Source of the DNA: Arenimonas daejeonensis
Lineage (GTDB): Bacteria; Pseudomonadota; Gammaproteobacteria; Xanthomonadales; Xanthomonadaceae
Length of the DNA stretch: 64,000 bases
Direction of reading: 5' to 3'
Assembly (NCBI RefSeq): GCF_007993735.1
Contig: NZ_CP042453.1
Location: 1-64,000 of the forward strand
Within the stretch, counting starts at the first letter, position 1. Every line of letters starts with the position of its first letter. A program made the translations under genes and the position numbers. The notes below the pieces were generated by a model. It did no database searches and was not told where the DNA came from. It saw only the letters and a list, made by a program, of their open reading frames with translations. Below are positions 45,563-57,621 of this stretch, piece by piece.

Positions 45563-46521
45563 TCAGGAAGCCAGCGCGCGGTCCCTTACCTCGACCCCCA
45601 AGCGGTCGCGAAGTAGGCGGATCGTCTCCGTGGCATTGGGGTATCCGCTTCCGCGGAGCCCAGTACCCGCTACGTGCACGACGGGCATGACCCACGCCGA
45701 CTTGCGCGCGACTAGGACGATGTTCAGCGGGTTCGGAACGTCCTCCCCGATGACAAACACGTCCTCCCCGAATCCGAAGTCAACGTCTGCCGACACCGAA
45801 GTTTCTGCCTTGACCGGGCCGCCCATGCCCTTTATCCGGTGCATGGCATCCAGGCCCCGGCGGCGCAGGAATTCCGGCATAAAAGGCAGCGTCAACGGCA
45901 ACGTCAACCACTTGGTCTTGCGGTACCGGCGGATTTCGTGCGATGCCACCTCGTCCGGGGCGCCCATGCGCATCCGGGACTCGACCGACAGCACCCGGGA
46001 CACCGTGTGCGCAAGCCTTTCCAAGGAGTACTCCCGGAGATGCCAGCGATTCCAGGGTTTTTGCCCCGGCAACAGGCGGTGTCGTCGATCCGGGGTAATC
46101 AGGATTAACACGCCGCCTGGCCTGAGGACGCGGCGGGCCTCCTGCAAGTAGCCCACGTCATCCTCAACATGTTCGATGACCTGGAAAGACAGCACGACAT
46201 CGAAGGTCGCATCGTCAAAAGGAGCCTGCCTCCCTGGCCAATCTGCTTGAACTCGAGGTTCGGCGCGGCATAGCGGGCACGAGCGAAGCCAATCGCCTCC
46301 TCCGCCACGTCCACACCCACCACGGAGGCGGCACTGGCAGAGATACGATGGCTTCCGTAGCCGCTGCCACAGCCCAGGTCGAGCACGCGCCGCCCGCGGC
46401 AGTACGGGTCGGCAAAAGCGTAGCTGGCGCTGTGCATCAGGTAAATGACGTAGGCGCCCACCGAACTGCGGTATGCATCCTCGATCATCCGCTCGCCGGT
46501 AGGCTCAAGTTCCAGTTTCAT
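45563..46521 (-). CDS. Class I SAM-dependent methyltransferase (one frameshift)
   Basis: About 320-residue methyltransferase with motif I VLDLGCGSGYGSHRISASA, then VVGVDVAEEAIGFARARY, and after the break VVLSFQVIEHVEDDVGYLQEARRVLRPGGVLI. The frame breaks near 46228-46233 (minus strand GGAGGCAGGCTCCTT; one G missing before CAGGCTCCTTTTGAC). The C-terminal 130 residues are not a family I recognise. It starts ATG 46521, overlapping the previous stop as TGATG. Probably acts on a sugar or lipid-linked intermediate, judging only by neighbours. Confidence 0.82.
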
Positions 46522-47477
46522 CACGCCTCCTTGCGGGGTCCGGGGCCGCTGGCCAGGATGGCACCCATGCTGGTCAGGTAGATCAGAGCGTCGCCCACCA
46601 GCGTGACCACGCGGGCCAGGAGCACGAACGCCAATGCGTCAGAGGCCGGCACTACGCCGGCCAACAGCAGCGTCATGATTCCTTCCCTCATGCCCAGCCC
46701 GGCGGGTGCGCCAGGGGCAAGGAAGCCGAGCAGCCACGCAAGTGCGAAAACAGCAGTAGCCACCGGAAGATCCAAGGCTGTGGGGGCTCCTGCAGCGCGC
46801 GCAACAAGCCATAGCCCGACGCCGATCACCAGGTAGTTCAAGGCGTAGGCGGCCAGTGCCGGTACTACGGTACTTGCCCCCGGCAACCCACCGAAGCCAG
46901 CCAGCGCTCTGGCCAGCCGGAATCGACTGGCCCTGAGTCGGTCGGGAGGAAGGTCGAACAGGGAAAGAACCAACACGAGCACCGCCAGCGCGATGCCCGC
47001 TGAAAACAGCCACCGTCGCGACGACTCCGGCAACTGCTCCAGCCCCGGAGCGGAGATCGCCAACGCGGCCACTCCGACCAGCACGCTCGCGGCGATTGCC
47101 AGGACCGTTTCCTGCACGACGGTGACCGTCAACGCACGCCCGCCCATGCCGGCCTGGAGTGCAAGGGTCGCGCGCAGTGCGTGCTGGGCGACGTTGCCGG
47201 GAATGTACTTGGCCAGCTGGATACGCCCCAGCATTACCGCAAGCTGTCCAGCCCGCCAATTCTCGTCCTGGCGAGCCAACAGGCGAACCCAGGCCCAGGC
47301 CGTGACGGGAATGATGGTCGCGTAGAGCAGTGCGGCGGCGACGACTGCCGCCAGCACCTTCGCCGAACCGAGCATCGCGAGGGTCCGGGTATCCAGATTG
47401 CGGGATGCGAACCAGACGAAATAGGTCGCCAGCGCCGCCGCGAGAGCCCACCCCAGCCATCGGCGCAGGCGGTTCAC
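46521..47477 (-). CDS. UPF0104 / LPG-synthase-TM family membrane protein, flippase-like
   Basis: 318-residue polytopic protein (about eight helices) of the lysylphosphatidylglycerol-synthetase transmembrane family, without the soluble synthetase domain. Typical stretches are GRIQLAKYIPGNVAQHALRATLALQ and APGAPAGLGMREGIMTLLL. Such stand-alone members often lie in glycan loci beside GtrB-like enzymes and are suspected to move lipid-linked intermediates. It overlaps both neighbours by 1-4 bases. Confidence 0.85.
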   Translation of the reverse strand: MNRLRRWLGWALAAALATYFVWFASRNLDTRTLAMLGSAKVLAAVVAAALLYATIIPVTAWAWVRLLARQDENWRAGQLAVMLGRIQLAKYIPGNVAQHALRATLALQAGMGGRALTVTVVQETVLAIAASVLVGVAALAISAPGLEQLPESSRRWLFSAGIALAVLVLVLSLFDLPPDRLRASRFRLARALAGFGGLPGASTVVPALAAYALNYLVIGVGLWLVARAAGAPTALDLPVATAVFALAWLLGFLAPGAPAGLGMREGIMTLLLAGVVPASDALAFVLLARVVTLVGDALIYLTSMGAILASGPGPRKEA

Positions 47478-48295
47478 AGCTTGCGGGCCAGCACCAGGTA
47501 TCCGCTCCCCAGGTCGGTTCTGGCGAACAGGGCCTGGCTGCCCAATGCCAGGCGGAGGCAGGCTCTACCCGGCCAAGAATCGAGCCAACGAAAAAGCGCT
47601 TTCGAGTCGCGTCGGTCCACGCCGCTGCCTGCCGTCGCTTCACGACGGGAGACACCGGCATCGCGTTCGGCCAACAGGCGCCGATAGGTCCGGGCGCCCA
47701 ACCACTCCGTGAGGTTCGCCACCGGGAATCCATAACATTCCAGATGCTCGATCCGCAGGCCCCGGCCCGACAGAAGTCCAAGAAAGTCCTCGCGATCGTA
47801 GCGTCGGTAGTGGCCGGCCCATTCGTCCCCCGCGCTCCAACGGTGTCGATGGGCAGGCACCGATAGGCACAGCAATCCGCCGGGGCGAAGCCAGGACAGC
47901 CATTCGTCAAGAGCCTGACGGTCGTTCTCGATATGCTCGAGCACATCGAAGGAACAGACCAGGTCAACCTGTCGGTCCCAATCCGGATCCGGTGCCGCCA
48001 GCAGCCGCTGGCGGCCTCCTGTGGCTTCCGCCAGGGCCGACGCGACAGCAAGCGCACGGGGAGATGACTCCACACCCACGGCCTGGTGCCCCATGGCAGA
48101 GAGTTCGTCGAGCAGCGCTCCACCTCCGCATCCAACCTCGACCAGACGACCGGCCGGCAAGGGGCTGAGTAGCCGCATGATCCGACGGCGTCTCAGCAGG
48201 TAACGCAACGGGGGCACCCAACCCGCCGAGATCGCAACAGTCCCAAACAAGGCAGAGCGGACCACGTCGCCACCAGCAGCCTGCACCGGACTCAT
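47474..48295 (-). CDS. Class I SAM-dependent methyltransferase
   Basis: 273-residue methyltransferase: motif I RLVEVGCGGGALLDELSAMG, VGVESSPRALAVA, and LVCSFDVLEHIENDRQALDEWLSWLRPGGLLC, the UbiG/Methyltransf_11 layout. The C-terminus includes GRGLRIEHLECYGFPVANL, as in polysaccharide-cluster methyltransferases next to dolichol-phosphate-type GT2 genes. It is coupled to the GT2 upstream and the flippase-like gene downstream by 4-base overlaps. Confidence 0.87.
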   Translation of the reverse strand: MSPVQAAGGDVVRSALFGTVAISAGWVPPLRYLLRRRRIMRLLSPLPAGRLVEVGCGGGALLDELSAMGHQAVGVESSPRALAVASALAEATGGRQRLLAAPDPDWDRQVDLVCSFDVLEHIENDRQALDEWLSWLRPGGLLCLSVPAHRHRWSAGDEWAGHYRRYDREDFLGLLSGRGLRIEHLECYGFPVANLTEWLGARTYRRLLAERDAGVSRREATAGSGVDRRDSKALFRWLDSWPGRACLRLALGSQALFARTDLGSGYLVLARKL

Positions 48296-49170
48296 TCCCG
48301 CCCTTGTTCCAGTTCGTCGTCCTTGCGACCGTAAGTCAACGACGTGATCTGTTCCGAGACAAGTCCGATGAGGAAGATGATGACCGCTGCGCTGAACAGC
48401 AGCGTGCTCATGTTCGTAAACCGGCCCATCGTCACATACGTATAGGCGTAGTAACCGATGCCAACGAGCCCGAAAAGCGACGCGGCCGGCAGGAAGAGCT
48501 TCAGCGGCGAGTAAAGCGTGGCGATCTTGAAGATGATCAGGAGAAAGCGCATCCCATCCCTTAGCGGACGGATATGGCTGGCGACACCAACTCGCTTGTC
48601 GACCCTCACAGGAACATAGGCCACGGCGTAAGCGCTACGGAAGAAGGCCATGGTGCTGGTCGTGGGATAACTGAACCCGTTGGGCAGAAGGTGCAAGAAC
48701 TCACGAAACCGGTTCGCACGGGCCGCCCGGAAACCCGAGGTGAGGTCTTCGATCCGGTGTCCAGTCATCCAGCTGGCCAGTCGGTTGTAGAAGCCGTTCG
48801 CCAGGCCCCTGCCGAGGCTGGCCTGCCCGGCACCGTCCCTGGCCCCCACCGCCATGTCATAACCCTGGCCGAGCCGCTCGAGCAACCCGGGTATCAGGGC
48901 CGGATCATGCTGACCGTCGGCATCCATGAACACGATGATCTCGCCGGTCGCAGCCCTGGCGCCGCGCTTGATGGCAGCTCCATTTCCCATGGAGTATGGT
49001 GAACTGAGCACCCTAGCCCCCAGGCCACGGGCCACCGCGGCGGTTTCGTCCGTGGACCCGTCGTCTACGACGATGACCTCGGCCTCGGGCAGGACCGCCC
49101 GTAGGGCCGGCAGTGTCCGCCGGAGCCCCTCGGCCTCGTTTTTGGCAGGCAACACCACACTGACCTTCAT
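48292..49170 (-). CDS. Glycosyltransferase family 2, polyprenyl-phosphate (GtrB/DPM1-like) type
   Basis: 292 residues: GT-A domain (MKVSVVLPAKNEAEGLRRTL, VIVVDDGSTDETAAVA, IVFMDADGQHDPALIPGLLE) followed by two C-terminal membrane helices (LFGLVGIGYYAYTYV; LLFSAAVIIFLIGLVSEQI). This architecture is that of enzymes charging undecaprenyl phosphate with a single sugar, which GT-C transferases then use. It is the first gene of the minus-strand cassette, divergent from pilB across 135 bases. Sugar unknown. Confidence 0.88.
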   Translation of the reverse strand: MKVSVVLPAKNEAEGLRRTLPALRAVLPEAEVIVVDDGSTDETAAVARGLGARVLSSPYSMGNGAAIKRGARAATGEIIVFMDADGQHDPALIPGLLERLGQGYDMAVGARDGAGQASLGRGLANGFYNRLASWMTGHRIEDLTSGFRAARANRFREFLHLLPNGFSYPTTSTMAFFRSAYAVAYVPVRVDKRVGVASHIRPLRDGMRFLLIIFKIATLYSPLKLFLPAASLFGLVGIGYYAYTYVTMGRFTNMSTLLFSAAVIIFLIGLVSEQITSLTYGRKDDELEQGRE

Positions 49171-49305
49171 GGCCACCCCTATGCTGTCCGCCCGAAGCTT
49201 ACCGCATCCCATCCCCCATCCGACTATAAGAAAGCCTTGCAAGAGGCTGGCCAGCGGCCGATTTTCGGGTACAGTTGCCGCATCCGCGCGGCTCTGGGGA
49301 GCAGA

Positions 49306-51033
49306 GTGAACGCCAACGCGACTGCCAACCTGGTGGGGATCACCGGCATTGCCCGGCGCCTTGTGCTGGACGGCGCCCTGGGCGAGGCCGATGCCCGCAA
49401 GGCCCTGGACGAGGCCAGCAAGCAGAAGCGGCCGGTCCACCTGTACCTGCTCGAGAAAAAGCTGGTCACGGCGGCCCATATCGCCGGGGCCAATGCCGTC
49501 GAGTTCGGCATGCCCCTGTTCGACAGCGCCGCCCTGGACCTGAACCAGGCCGCGACCAAGCTGGTCAGCGAGGAGCTGATCACCAAGCACCAGGCCCTGC
49601 CGCTGTTCAAGCGCGGCAACCGCCTGTTCGTCGGCATCGCCGACCCGACCAATACCCGCGCCCTGGACGAGATCAAGTTCGCTGCCAACCTGACGGTCGA
49701 GCCCATCCTGGTCGACGAGGACAAGCTCCGTAAGACCATCGAACTCGCCCTGACCGCCAGCGACAGCATGGGCGACAGCATGGGCGACGACGAGGGCCTG
49801 GAGAACCTCGAGTCCACCGGCGGCGACGACGATGCCAATGACAACATGGCGGACACCAAGGGCGGCGACGACACCCCGGTGGTGCGTTTCGTCAACAAGG
49901 TGCTGCTGGACGCCATCAAGCGCGGCGCCTCGGATATCCATTTCGAACCTTACGAAACCGAGTTCCGGGTCCGCCTGCGCATGGACGGCATCCTGCGCGG
50001 CGTGGCCAAGGCCCCGGTCAAGCTGCACCCGCGCATCACCGCCCGCCTCAAGGTCATGGCGCAGTTAGACATCGCCGAACGCCGCCTACCGCAGGACGGC
50101 CGCATCAAGCTCAACATCTCCAAGACCAAGCAGATGGACTTCCGCGTGTCCACCTGCCCCACCCTGTTCGGCGAGAAGGTCGTGCTGCGCCTGCTCGACG
50201 GCAGCGCCGCCAAGCTGGGCATCGACAAGCTGGGCTACGAGGAAGACCAGAAACAGCTCTACCTGGACGCCCTGGCCAAACCCTACGGCATGATTTTGGT
50301 CACCGGCCCCACCGGCTCGGGCAAGACGGTGTCGCTGTACACCGGCCTGAACATCCTAAACACCGAGGAGCGCAACATCTCCACCGCCGAGGACCCGGTC
50401 GAAATCCGCGTCCCGGGCATCAACCAGGTGCAGATGAACGTCAAGAAGGGCATGACCTTCGCGGCGGCCCTGCGCAGCTTCCTGCGACAGGACCCGGACG
50501 TGATCATGGTCGGCGAGATCCGCGACCTCGAGACCGCCGAGATCGCCGTCAAGGCGGCGCAGACCGGCCACCTGGTGCTGTCCACCCTGCACACCAACGA
50601 CGCGCCGCAGACGGTCTCGCGCCTGATGAACATGGGCATCGCGCCCTACAACATCACCTCGTCGGTGACCATCATCATCGCCCAGCGACTGGCCCGGCGC
50701 CTGCACGACGCCTGCAAGAAGCCGATCACCCTGCCCGAGAACGCGCTCCTGGCCGAAGGCTTCACGGCCGAGGACATCCGGGCGGGCGTCACCCTGTACG
50801 AGCCGGGTGGCTGCGAAGACTGCAACGACGGCTACAAGGGCCGCGTCGGCATCTACCAGGTGATGCCGATGGCCGAGAACATCCAGCAGATCATCCTGGA
50901 GGGCGGCAATGCCCTGCAGATTGCCGAAGCATCGCAGCAAGCGGGCGTGCGCGACCTGCGCCAATCCGCCCTCTTCAAGGCCAGGCAGGGCGTCACCAGC
51001 CTGGCTGAAATCAACCGCGTGACCAAGGACTAA
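49306..51033 (+). CDS. pilB: Type IV pilus extension ATPase PilB
   Basis: Hexameric motor ATPase for pilus assembly. I use the GTG start at 49306 (VNANATANLVGITGIARRL), preceded by GGGGAG; it matches the Xanthomonas PilB N-terminus. 575 residues: MshEN-type N-domain, Walker A GPTGSGKT, Asp box (ISTAEDPVEIRVPGINQVQM), Walker B QDPDVIMVGEIRDLETAE, His box TLHTNDAPQT, and a cysteine set (LHDACKK, GGCEDCNDGYKG) for zinc. A small tandem repeat encodes SMGDSMGD near residue 150. Confidence 0.96.
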   Translation: MNANATANLVGITGIARRLVLDGALGEADARKALDEASKQKRPVHLYLLEKKLVTAAHIAGANAVEFGMPLFDSAALDLNQAATKLVSEELITKHQALPLFKRGNRLFVGIADPTNTRALDEIKFAANLTVEPILVDEDKLRKTIELALTASDSMGDSMGDDEGLENLESTGGDDDANDNMADTKGGDDTPVVRFVNKVLLDAIKRGASDIHFEPYETEFRVRLRMDGILRGVAKAPVKLHPRITARLKVMAQLDIAERRLPQDGRIKLNISKTKQMDFRVSTCPTLFGEKVVLRLLDGSAAKLGIDKLGYEEDQKQLYLDALAKPYGMILVTGPTGSGKTVSLYTGLNILNTEERNISTAEDPVEIRVPGINQVQMNVKKGMTFAAALRSFLRQDPDVIMVGEIRDLETAEIAVKAAQTGHLVLSTLHTNDAPQTVSRLMNMGIAPYNITSSVTIIIAQRLARRLHDACKKPITLPENALLAEGFTAEDIRAGVTLYEPGGCEDCNDGYKGRVGIYQVMPMAENIQQIILEGGNALQIAEASQQAGVRDLRQSALFKARQGVTSLAEINRVTKD

Positions 51034-51036
51034 GCC

Positions 51037-52283
51037 ATGGCGACCACAGCAGCCAAGACCCCGCGACGCGTGCCAACGCGATGGAGCAGTTCTTCTGGGA
51101 GGGCACCGACAAGCGCGGCGTCAAGATGAAGGGGGAAACCACTTCGAAGAACGCCAACCTGCTTCGTGCCGAACTGCGCAGGCAGGGCATCAACCCGACG
51201 GTCGTGAGGACCAAGTCCAAGCCGCTGTTCGGTTCCGCCGGCAAGAGCATCAGCGCCCAGGACATCTCGGTGTTCAGCCGCCAGATCGCCACGATGCTGC
51301 AGTCGGGCGTGCCGATGGTGCAGAGCTTCGAGATCCTGGCCTCGGGCCAGAAGAACCCGCGCATGCGCGACATGCTGATCGACATCCGCGACAACATCGC
51401 CGGCGGCAGCTCGCTGAGCGAGGCGATGGCCCGGCACCCGGTGCAGTTCGACCTGCTTTACCGGAACCTGACGCGAGCCGGCGAAGGCGCCGGCGTGCTG
51501 GATACGGTGCTGGACACGGTCGCCACCTACAAGGAGCGCACCGAAGCGCTGAAGGGCAAGATCAAGAAGGCGCTGTTCTACCCGGCCGCGGTGATCGCGG
51601 TGGCGATCCTGGTCAGCGCGATCCTGCTGATCTACGTGGTGCCGCAGTTCGAGGAGGTATTCAAAGGCTTCGGCGCGGACCTGCCGGCCTTCACGCAGAT
51701 GATCGTGAATGCCTCCCGGTTCCTGACCGCATGGTGGTGGCTGATCCTCGCTGGCGTGGTTGGTGCGATCTTCGGCTTCCTGTTCATCTACAAGCGGTCG
51801 CCGAGCCTCGAGCGCAACGTCGACCGACTGATGCTCAAGCTGCCGGTCATCGGCCAGATCCTGCACCAGTCCGCCATCGCCCGCTTCGCCCGCACCCTGG
51901 CCCTGACCTTCAAGGCCGGTGTGCCGCTGGTCGAGGCGCTCGACACCGTCGGCGGCGCCACCGGCAGCATCGTCTACAACGATGCGGTCAAGCGCATCCG
52001 CGACGACGTCTCGGTCGGCTACCAGCTCAACGTGGCCATGAAGCAGGTCAACCTGTTCCCGCACATGGTGGTGCAGATGACCGCCATCGGCGAAGAGGCC
52101 GGCGCGCTGGATACGATGCTGCTGAAGGTGGCCGAGTTCTACGAGCAGGAAGTGAACAACTCCGTGGATGCCCTGGCCAGCCTGATCGAGCCCTTCATCA
52201 TGGTCGTCATCGGCGTCCTGGTCGGCGGCATGGTGATCGGCATGTACCTGCCCATCTTCAAGCTGGCGGCGACCGTCGGCTGA
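51037..52283 (+). CDS. pilC: Type IV pilus inner-membrane platform protein PilC (one frameshift)
   Basis: GspF-family platform protein. The start ATG 51037 reads MATTAAKTP; one C is missing in the run 51059-51062, after which ATRANAMEQFFWEGTDKRGVKMKGE continues. Two GspF domains follow (ISVFSRQIATMLQSGVPMVQSF; IARFARTLALTFKAGVPLVEAL) with three membrane helices. Without the repair the first in-frame ATG would be 51081. It lies 3 bases after pilB and 7 before pilD. Confidence 0.95.
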
Positions 52284-52290
52284 CCCGGGA

Positions 52291-53157
52291 ATGCTGGACA
52301 CCCTCGCTTCCACGCCCGCGCTGGCGCTCGGGCTGGCGCTTGTCTTCGGCCTGCTGATCGGCAGCTTCCTCAATGTGGTGATCCTGCGCCTGCCGCCGCG
52401 CCTGGAATGGGAGTGGCGGCGGGACAGCCGGGAACTGCTGGAGTTGTCCGAACACTACGAACCGGCGCCGCCGGACATCGTGGTGCAGCGGTCTGCTTGC
52501 CCGAAATGCGGGCACCGGCTGGCGCCCTGGGAAAACATCCCGGTCCTGAGCTTCGTCCTGCTGCGCGGCCGCTGCCGCGGTTGCGGCACGGCGATTTCCT
52601 GGCAGTACCCGGCGGTGGAACTGATCACCGGCCTGCTGTTCGCGGCCTGCGTCTGGCGCTTCGGCGTCGGCCCCGAGGCCCTGGCGGCCATCGTCTTCAC
52701 CGCCTTGCTGATCGCCCTGGCCGGCATCGACCTGCGCACCACCCTGCTGCCCGACCAGCTCACCTACCCCCTGCTCTGGATCGGCCTGGGACTGTCCACG
52801 ATCACCCTCTTCGTTTCGCCCATCCAGGCCATCTACGGTGCCCTGGCCGGCTACCTGAGCCTGTGGAGCGTGTACTGGGGCTTCAAGAAGCTGACCGGCA
52901 AGGAGGGCATGGGCCACGGCGACTTCAAGCTGCTGGCGGCCCTCGGGGCCTGGTGCGGCGCCTCGGGCATCCTGCCGATCGTGCTGATGTCCTCCTTCAT
53001 CGGTGCCATCGTCGGTTCGCTCTGGATCGGCCTGCGTGGCCAGGACCGGGCGACGCCGATCCCGTTCGGCCCCTACCTCGCCGCCGCGGGCTGGGTGCAG
53101 CTGATCTGGGGGCCGCAGCTGCTGCAGGCCTACCGTGACTTCTCCGGCCTGAACTGA
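52291..53157 (+). CDS. pilD: Prepilin peptidase / N-methyltransferase PilD
   Basis: Inner-membrane aspartic peptidase that cleaves and methylates prepilins. 288 residues with the two-CxxC zinc domain (ACPKCGHRL...CRGCG), and catalytic aspartates in AGIDLRTTLLPDQLTYPL and GMGHGDFKLLAALGAWCG. The order pilB-pilC-pilD-coaE is standard for the group. Confidence 0.97.
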   Translation: MLDTLASTPALALGLALVFGLLIGSFLNVVILRLPPRLEWEWRRDSRELLELSEHYEPAPPDIVVQRSACPKCGHRLAPWENIPVLSFVLLRGRCRGCGTAISWQYPAVELITGLLFAACVWRFGVGPEALAAIVFTALLIALAGIDLRTTLLPDQLTYPLLWIGLGLSTITLFVSPIQAIYGALAGYLSLWSVYWGFKKLTGKEGMGHGDFKLLAALGAWCGASGILPIVLMSSFIGAIVGSLWIGLRGQDRATPIPFGPYLAAAGWVQLIWGPQLLQAYRDFSGLN

Positions 53158-53160
53158 GCC

Positions 53161-53769
53161 ATGGCCGCCTACGTCGTCGCAGTCACCGGCGGCGTGGCGT
53201 CCGGCAAGTCCGCGGTCACCGACGCCTTCGCTTCGCTGGGCGTGGTCGTGGCGGACGCCGATGTCGCGGCCCGGGCCGTGGTGGAGCCCGGCCAGCCGGC
53301 ACTGCAGCAGATCGCTGACCATTTCGGCCCCGCCAGCCTCGCGGGCGATGGTCGCCTGGACCGCGCCGCCATGCGCGAGCGGGTGTTCGCCGATCCTGAA
53401 GCCCGCAAGACCCTGGAAGCCCTCCTCCACCCCCGCATCCGCACCTGGCTCGAGTCCGCCTGCCGGGCCGCTCCCGGTCCGTACGTCGTCGTCGCCATTC
53501 CCCTGCTGGCCGAAGGCGGCGGACGCACGGCCTACCCCTGGCTGGACCGGATCCTGGTCGTGGACATCCCTGAAGCGGTCCAGCGGCAACGACTGATGCA
53601 ACGCGACGGTGTGGACGATGGTATGGCCCGGCGCATGGTCACCGCCCAGGCCAGCCGGTCCGATCGGCTGGCGTTGGCCGATGACGTGATCGTCAACGAC
53701 GGGCCGCTGGACTCGCTGGCCGGGATCGTGTCGCGCCTGGACGCCCGCTACCGCCGTCTGGCCGGCTGA
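53161..53769 (+). CDS. coaE: Dephospho-CoA kinase CoaE
   Basis: Last step of coenzyme A synthesis. 202 residues with P-loop TGGVASGKSAV, VVADADVAARAVV and the LID region LMQRDGVDDGMARRMVTAQ. It starts 3 bases after pilD. Confidence 0.96.
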   Translation: MAAYVVAVTGGVASGKSAVTDAFASLGVVVADADVAARAVVEPGQPALQQIADHFGPASLAGDGRLDRAAMRERVFADPEARKTLEALLHPRIRTWLESACRAAPGPYVVVAIPLLAEGGGRTAYPWLDRILVVDIPEAVQRQRLMQRDGVDDGMARRMVTAQASRSDRLALADDVIVNDGPLDSLAGIVSRLDARYRRLAG

Positions 53770-53775
53770 CGGGAC

Positions 53776-54724
53776 TCAGCGCGGCCAGAGGTTGCGGATG
53801 CCGGCCACGCCCTGTGCGCCGTGCCGGCGGGCCGTGCCGAGGTCGGCGGACTTCATCCCGCCCAGGGCGTAGATCGGCAGCGATACCGACTCCCTCAACG
53901 CGGAGAACCGCTCCCAGCCCAGGGGCGTCGCCTCGGGATGGCTCTCGGTGGCACGCACCGGCCCCAGCACCACGAAGTCCAGCCCCAGCTGTTCGGCCTG
54001 GGCCAGTTCTTCGGCGTTGTGGCAGGACGCGGCCACCGTCTGGCCAGGTGGCAGCGGGCGGGCCTGCAGGCTCATCAGCTGGGACGCCCGCAGGTGCAGT
54101 CCCAGACCGAGGTCCGCGGCCAGGCCGGGTTCGCCGTTGACCAGCAGTTCGGCGCCCTGCATCCGGCAGCGCAGGCCGGCATCACGGGCCAGGTCGGCCA
54201 GCGCGGCCGGGGCCAGGCCGCGGGCACGCAGCTGTATCCGGCGGGCACCGGCCGCCAGGGCGCGATCGAGGCGCGACAGGAATGGGCCGCGTTCCGGCAC
54301 GTCGGGGCTGATCAGGTACCTGCCCGGCGCCGTCAGGGCGGCGACCACCGGCCGGTCGGCCGGCGGCATCGGGTAGCTGGACAGTTTTTCGGGGGGCCCA
54401 GGCCAGGGCCTGGCGCTCGCGGCCGCGCGGCGTGCCCTCGAAGGCCGTCACGGTGAAGACGTCCAGCACGATGCGCTTGGCCGGGTAGGCCTGAGGCACG
54501 GCGATCAGGGGCTCGGCCGCCTGGACGCGGATGCCGAGCTCTTCATGCAGCTCGCGATCCAGGGCCTGCAGGGCGGTTTCGCCCGGCTCGACCTTGCCAC
54601 CCGGAAATTCCCAGGCACCGGCCAGGTCGCGCCCGGCGGTGCGCCGGGCCAGCAGGATGCGTCCGCGCGCGTCGCGCAGCACGGCCGCGACGACGTGGAC
54701 GGGCTTAGGTCGGTCGGCCGGCAT
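53776..54724 (-). CDS. Nudix hydrolase (MutT-like) fused to a ThiE-like domain (one frameshift)
   Basis: N-terminal Nudix domain with box GGKVEPGETALQALDRELHEELGI (about residues 38-61), of the 8-oxo-dGTP-cleaving MutT type. After a frame break at 54391-54396 (one extra G in the plus-strand run of six) it continues WAPEKLSSYPMPPADRPVVAAL into a thiamine-phosphate-synthase-like TIM barrel (GARRIQLRARGL, DFVVLGPVRATESHP, PIYALGGMKSADLGTARRHGAQGVAGI). This two-domain form of about 315 residues is known in gammaproteobacteria. It is convergent with coaE and follows secA on the minus strand. Confidence 0.9.
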
Positions 54725-54742
54725 GCGTGGCGTGCGCCTGGA

Positions 54743-57490
<2,748 letters not shown>

Positions 57491-57533
57491 TGGAAAAGCC
57501 GGTTGGTGATCGGGGACCGCGCCAGGCGCGAAT

Positions 57534-57568
57534 GAAAAGGCCGCGGCAGCCCAGGGGGCGTCGCGGCC
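57534..57568 (-). terminator. Rho-independent terminator between the M23 gene and secA
   Basis: On the minus strand GGCCGCG (57568-57562) pairs with CGCGGCC (57545-57539) across a 16-base GC-rich loop, followed by TTTTCATT. It lies about 55 bases past the peptidase stop and 45 upstream of secA, suggesting separate transcription units. Confidence 0.7.
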
Positions 57569-57621
57569 GTCTAGTCTAACTTGGGGACGGGGTCCGGACT
57601 ATCAAGCCCGGTCCGCGTGGC

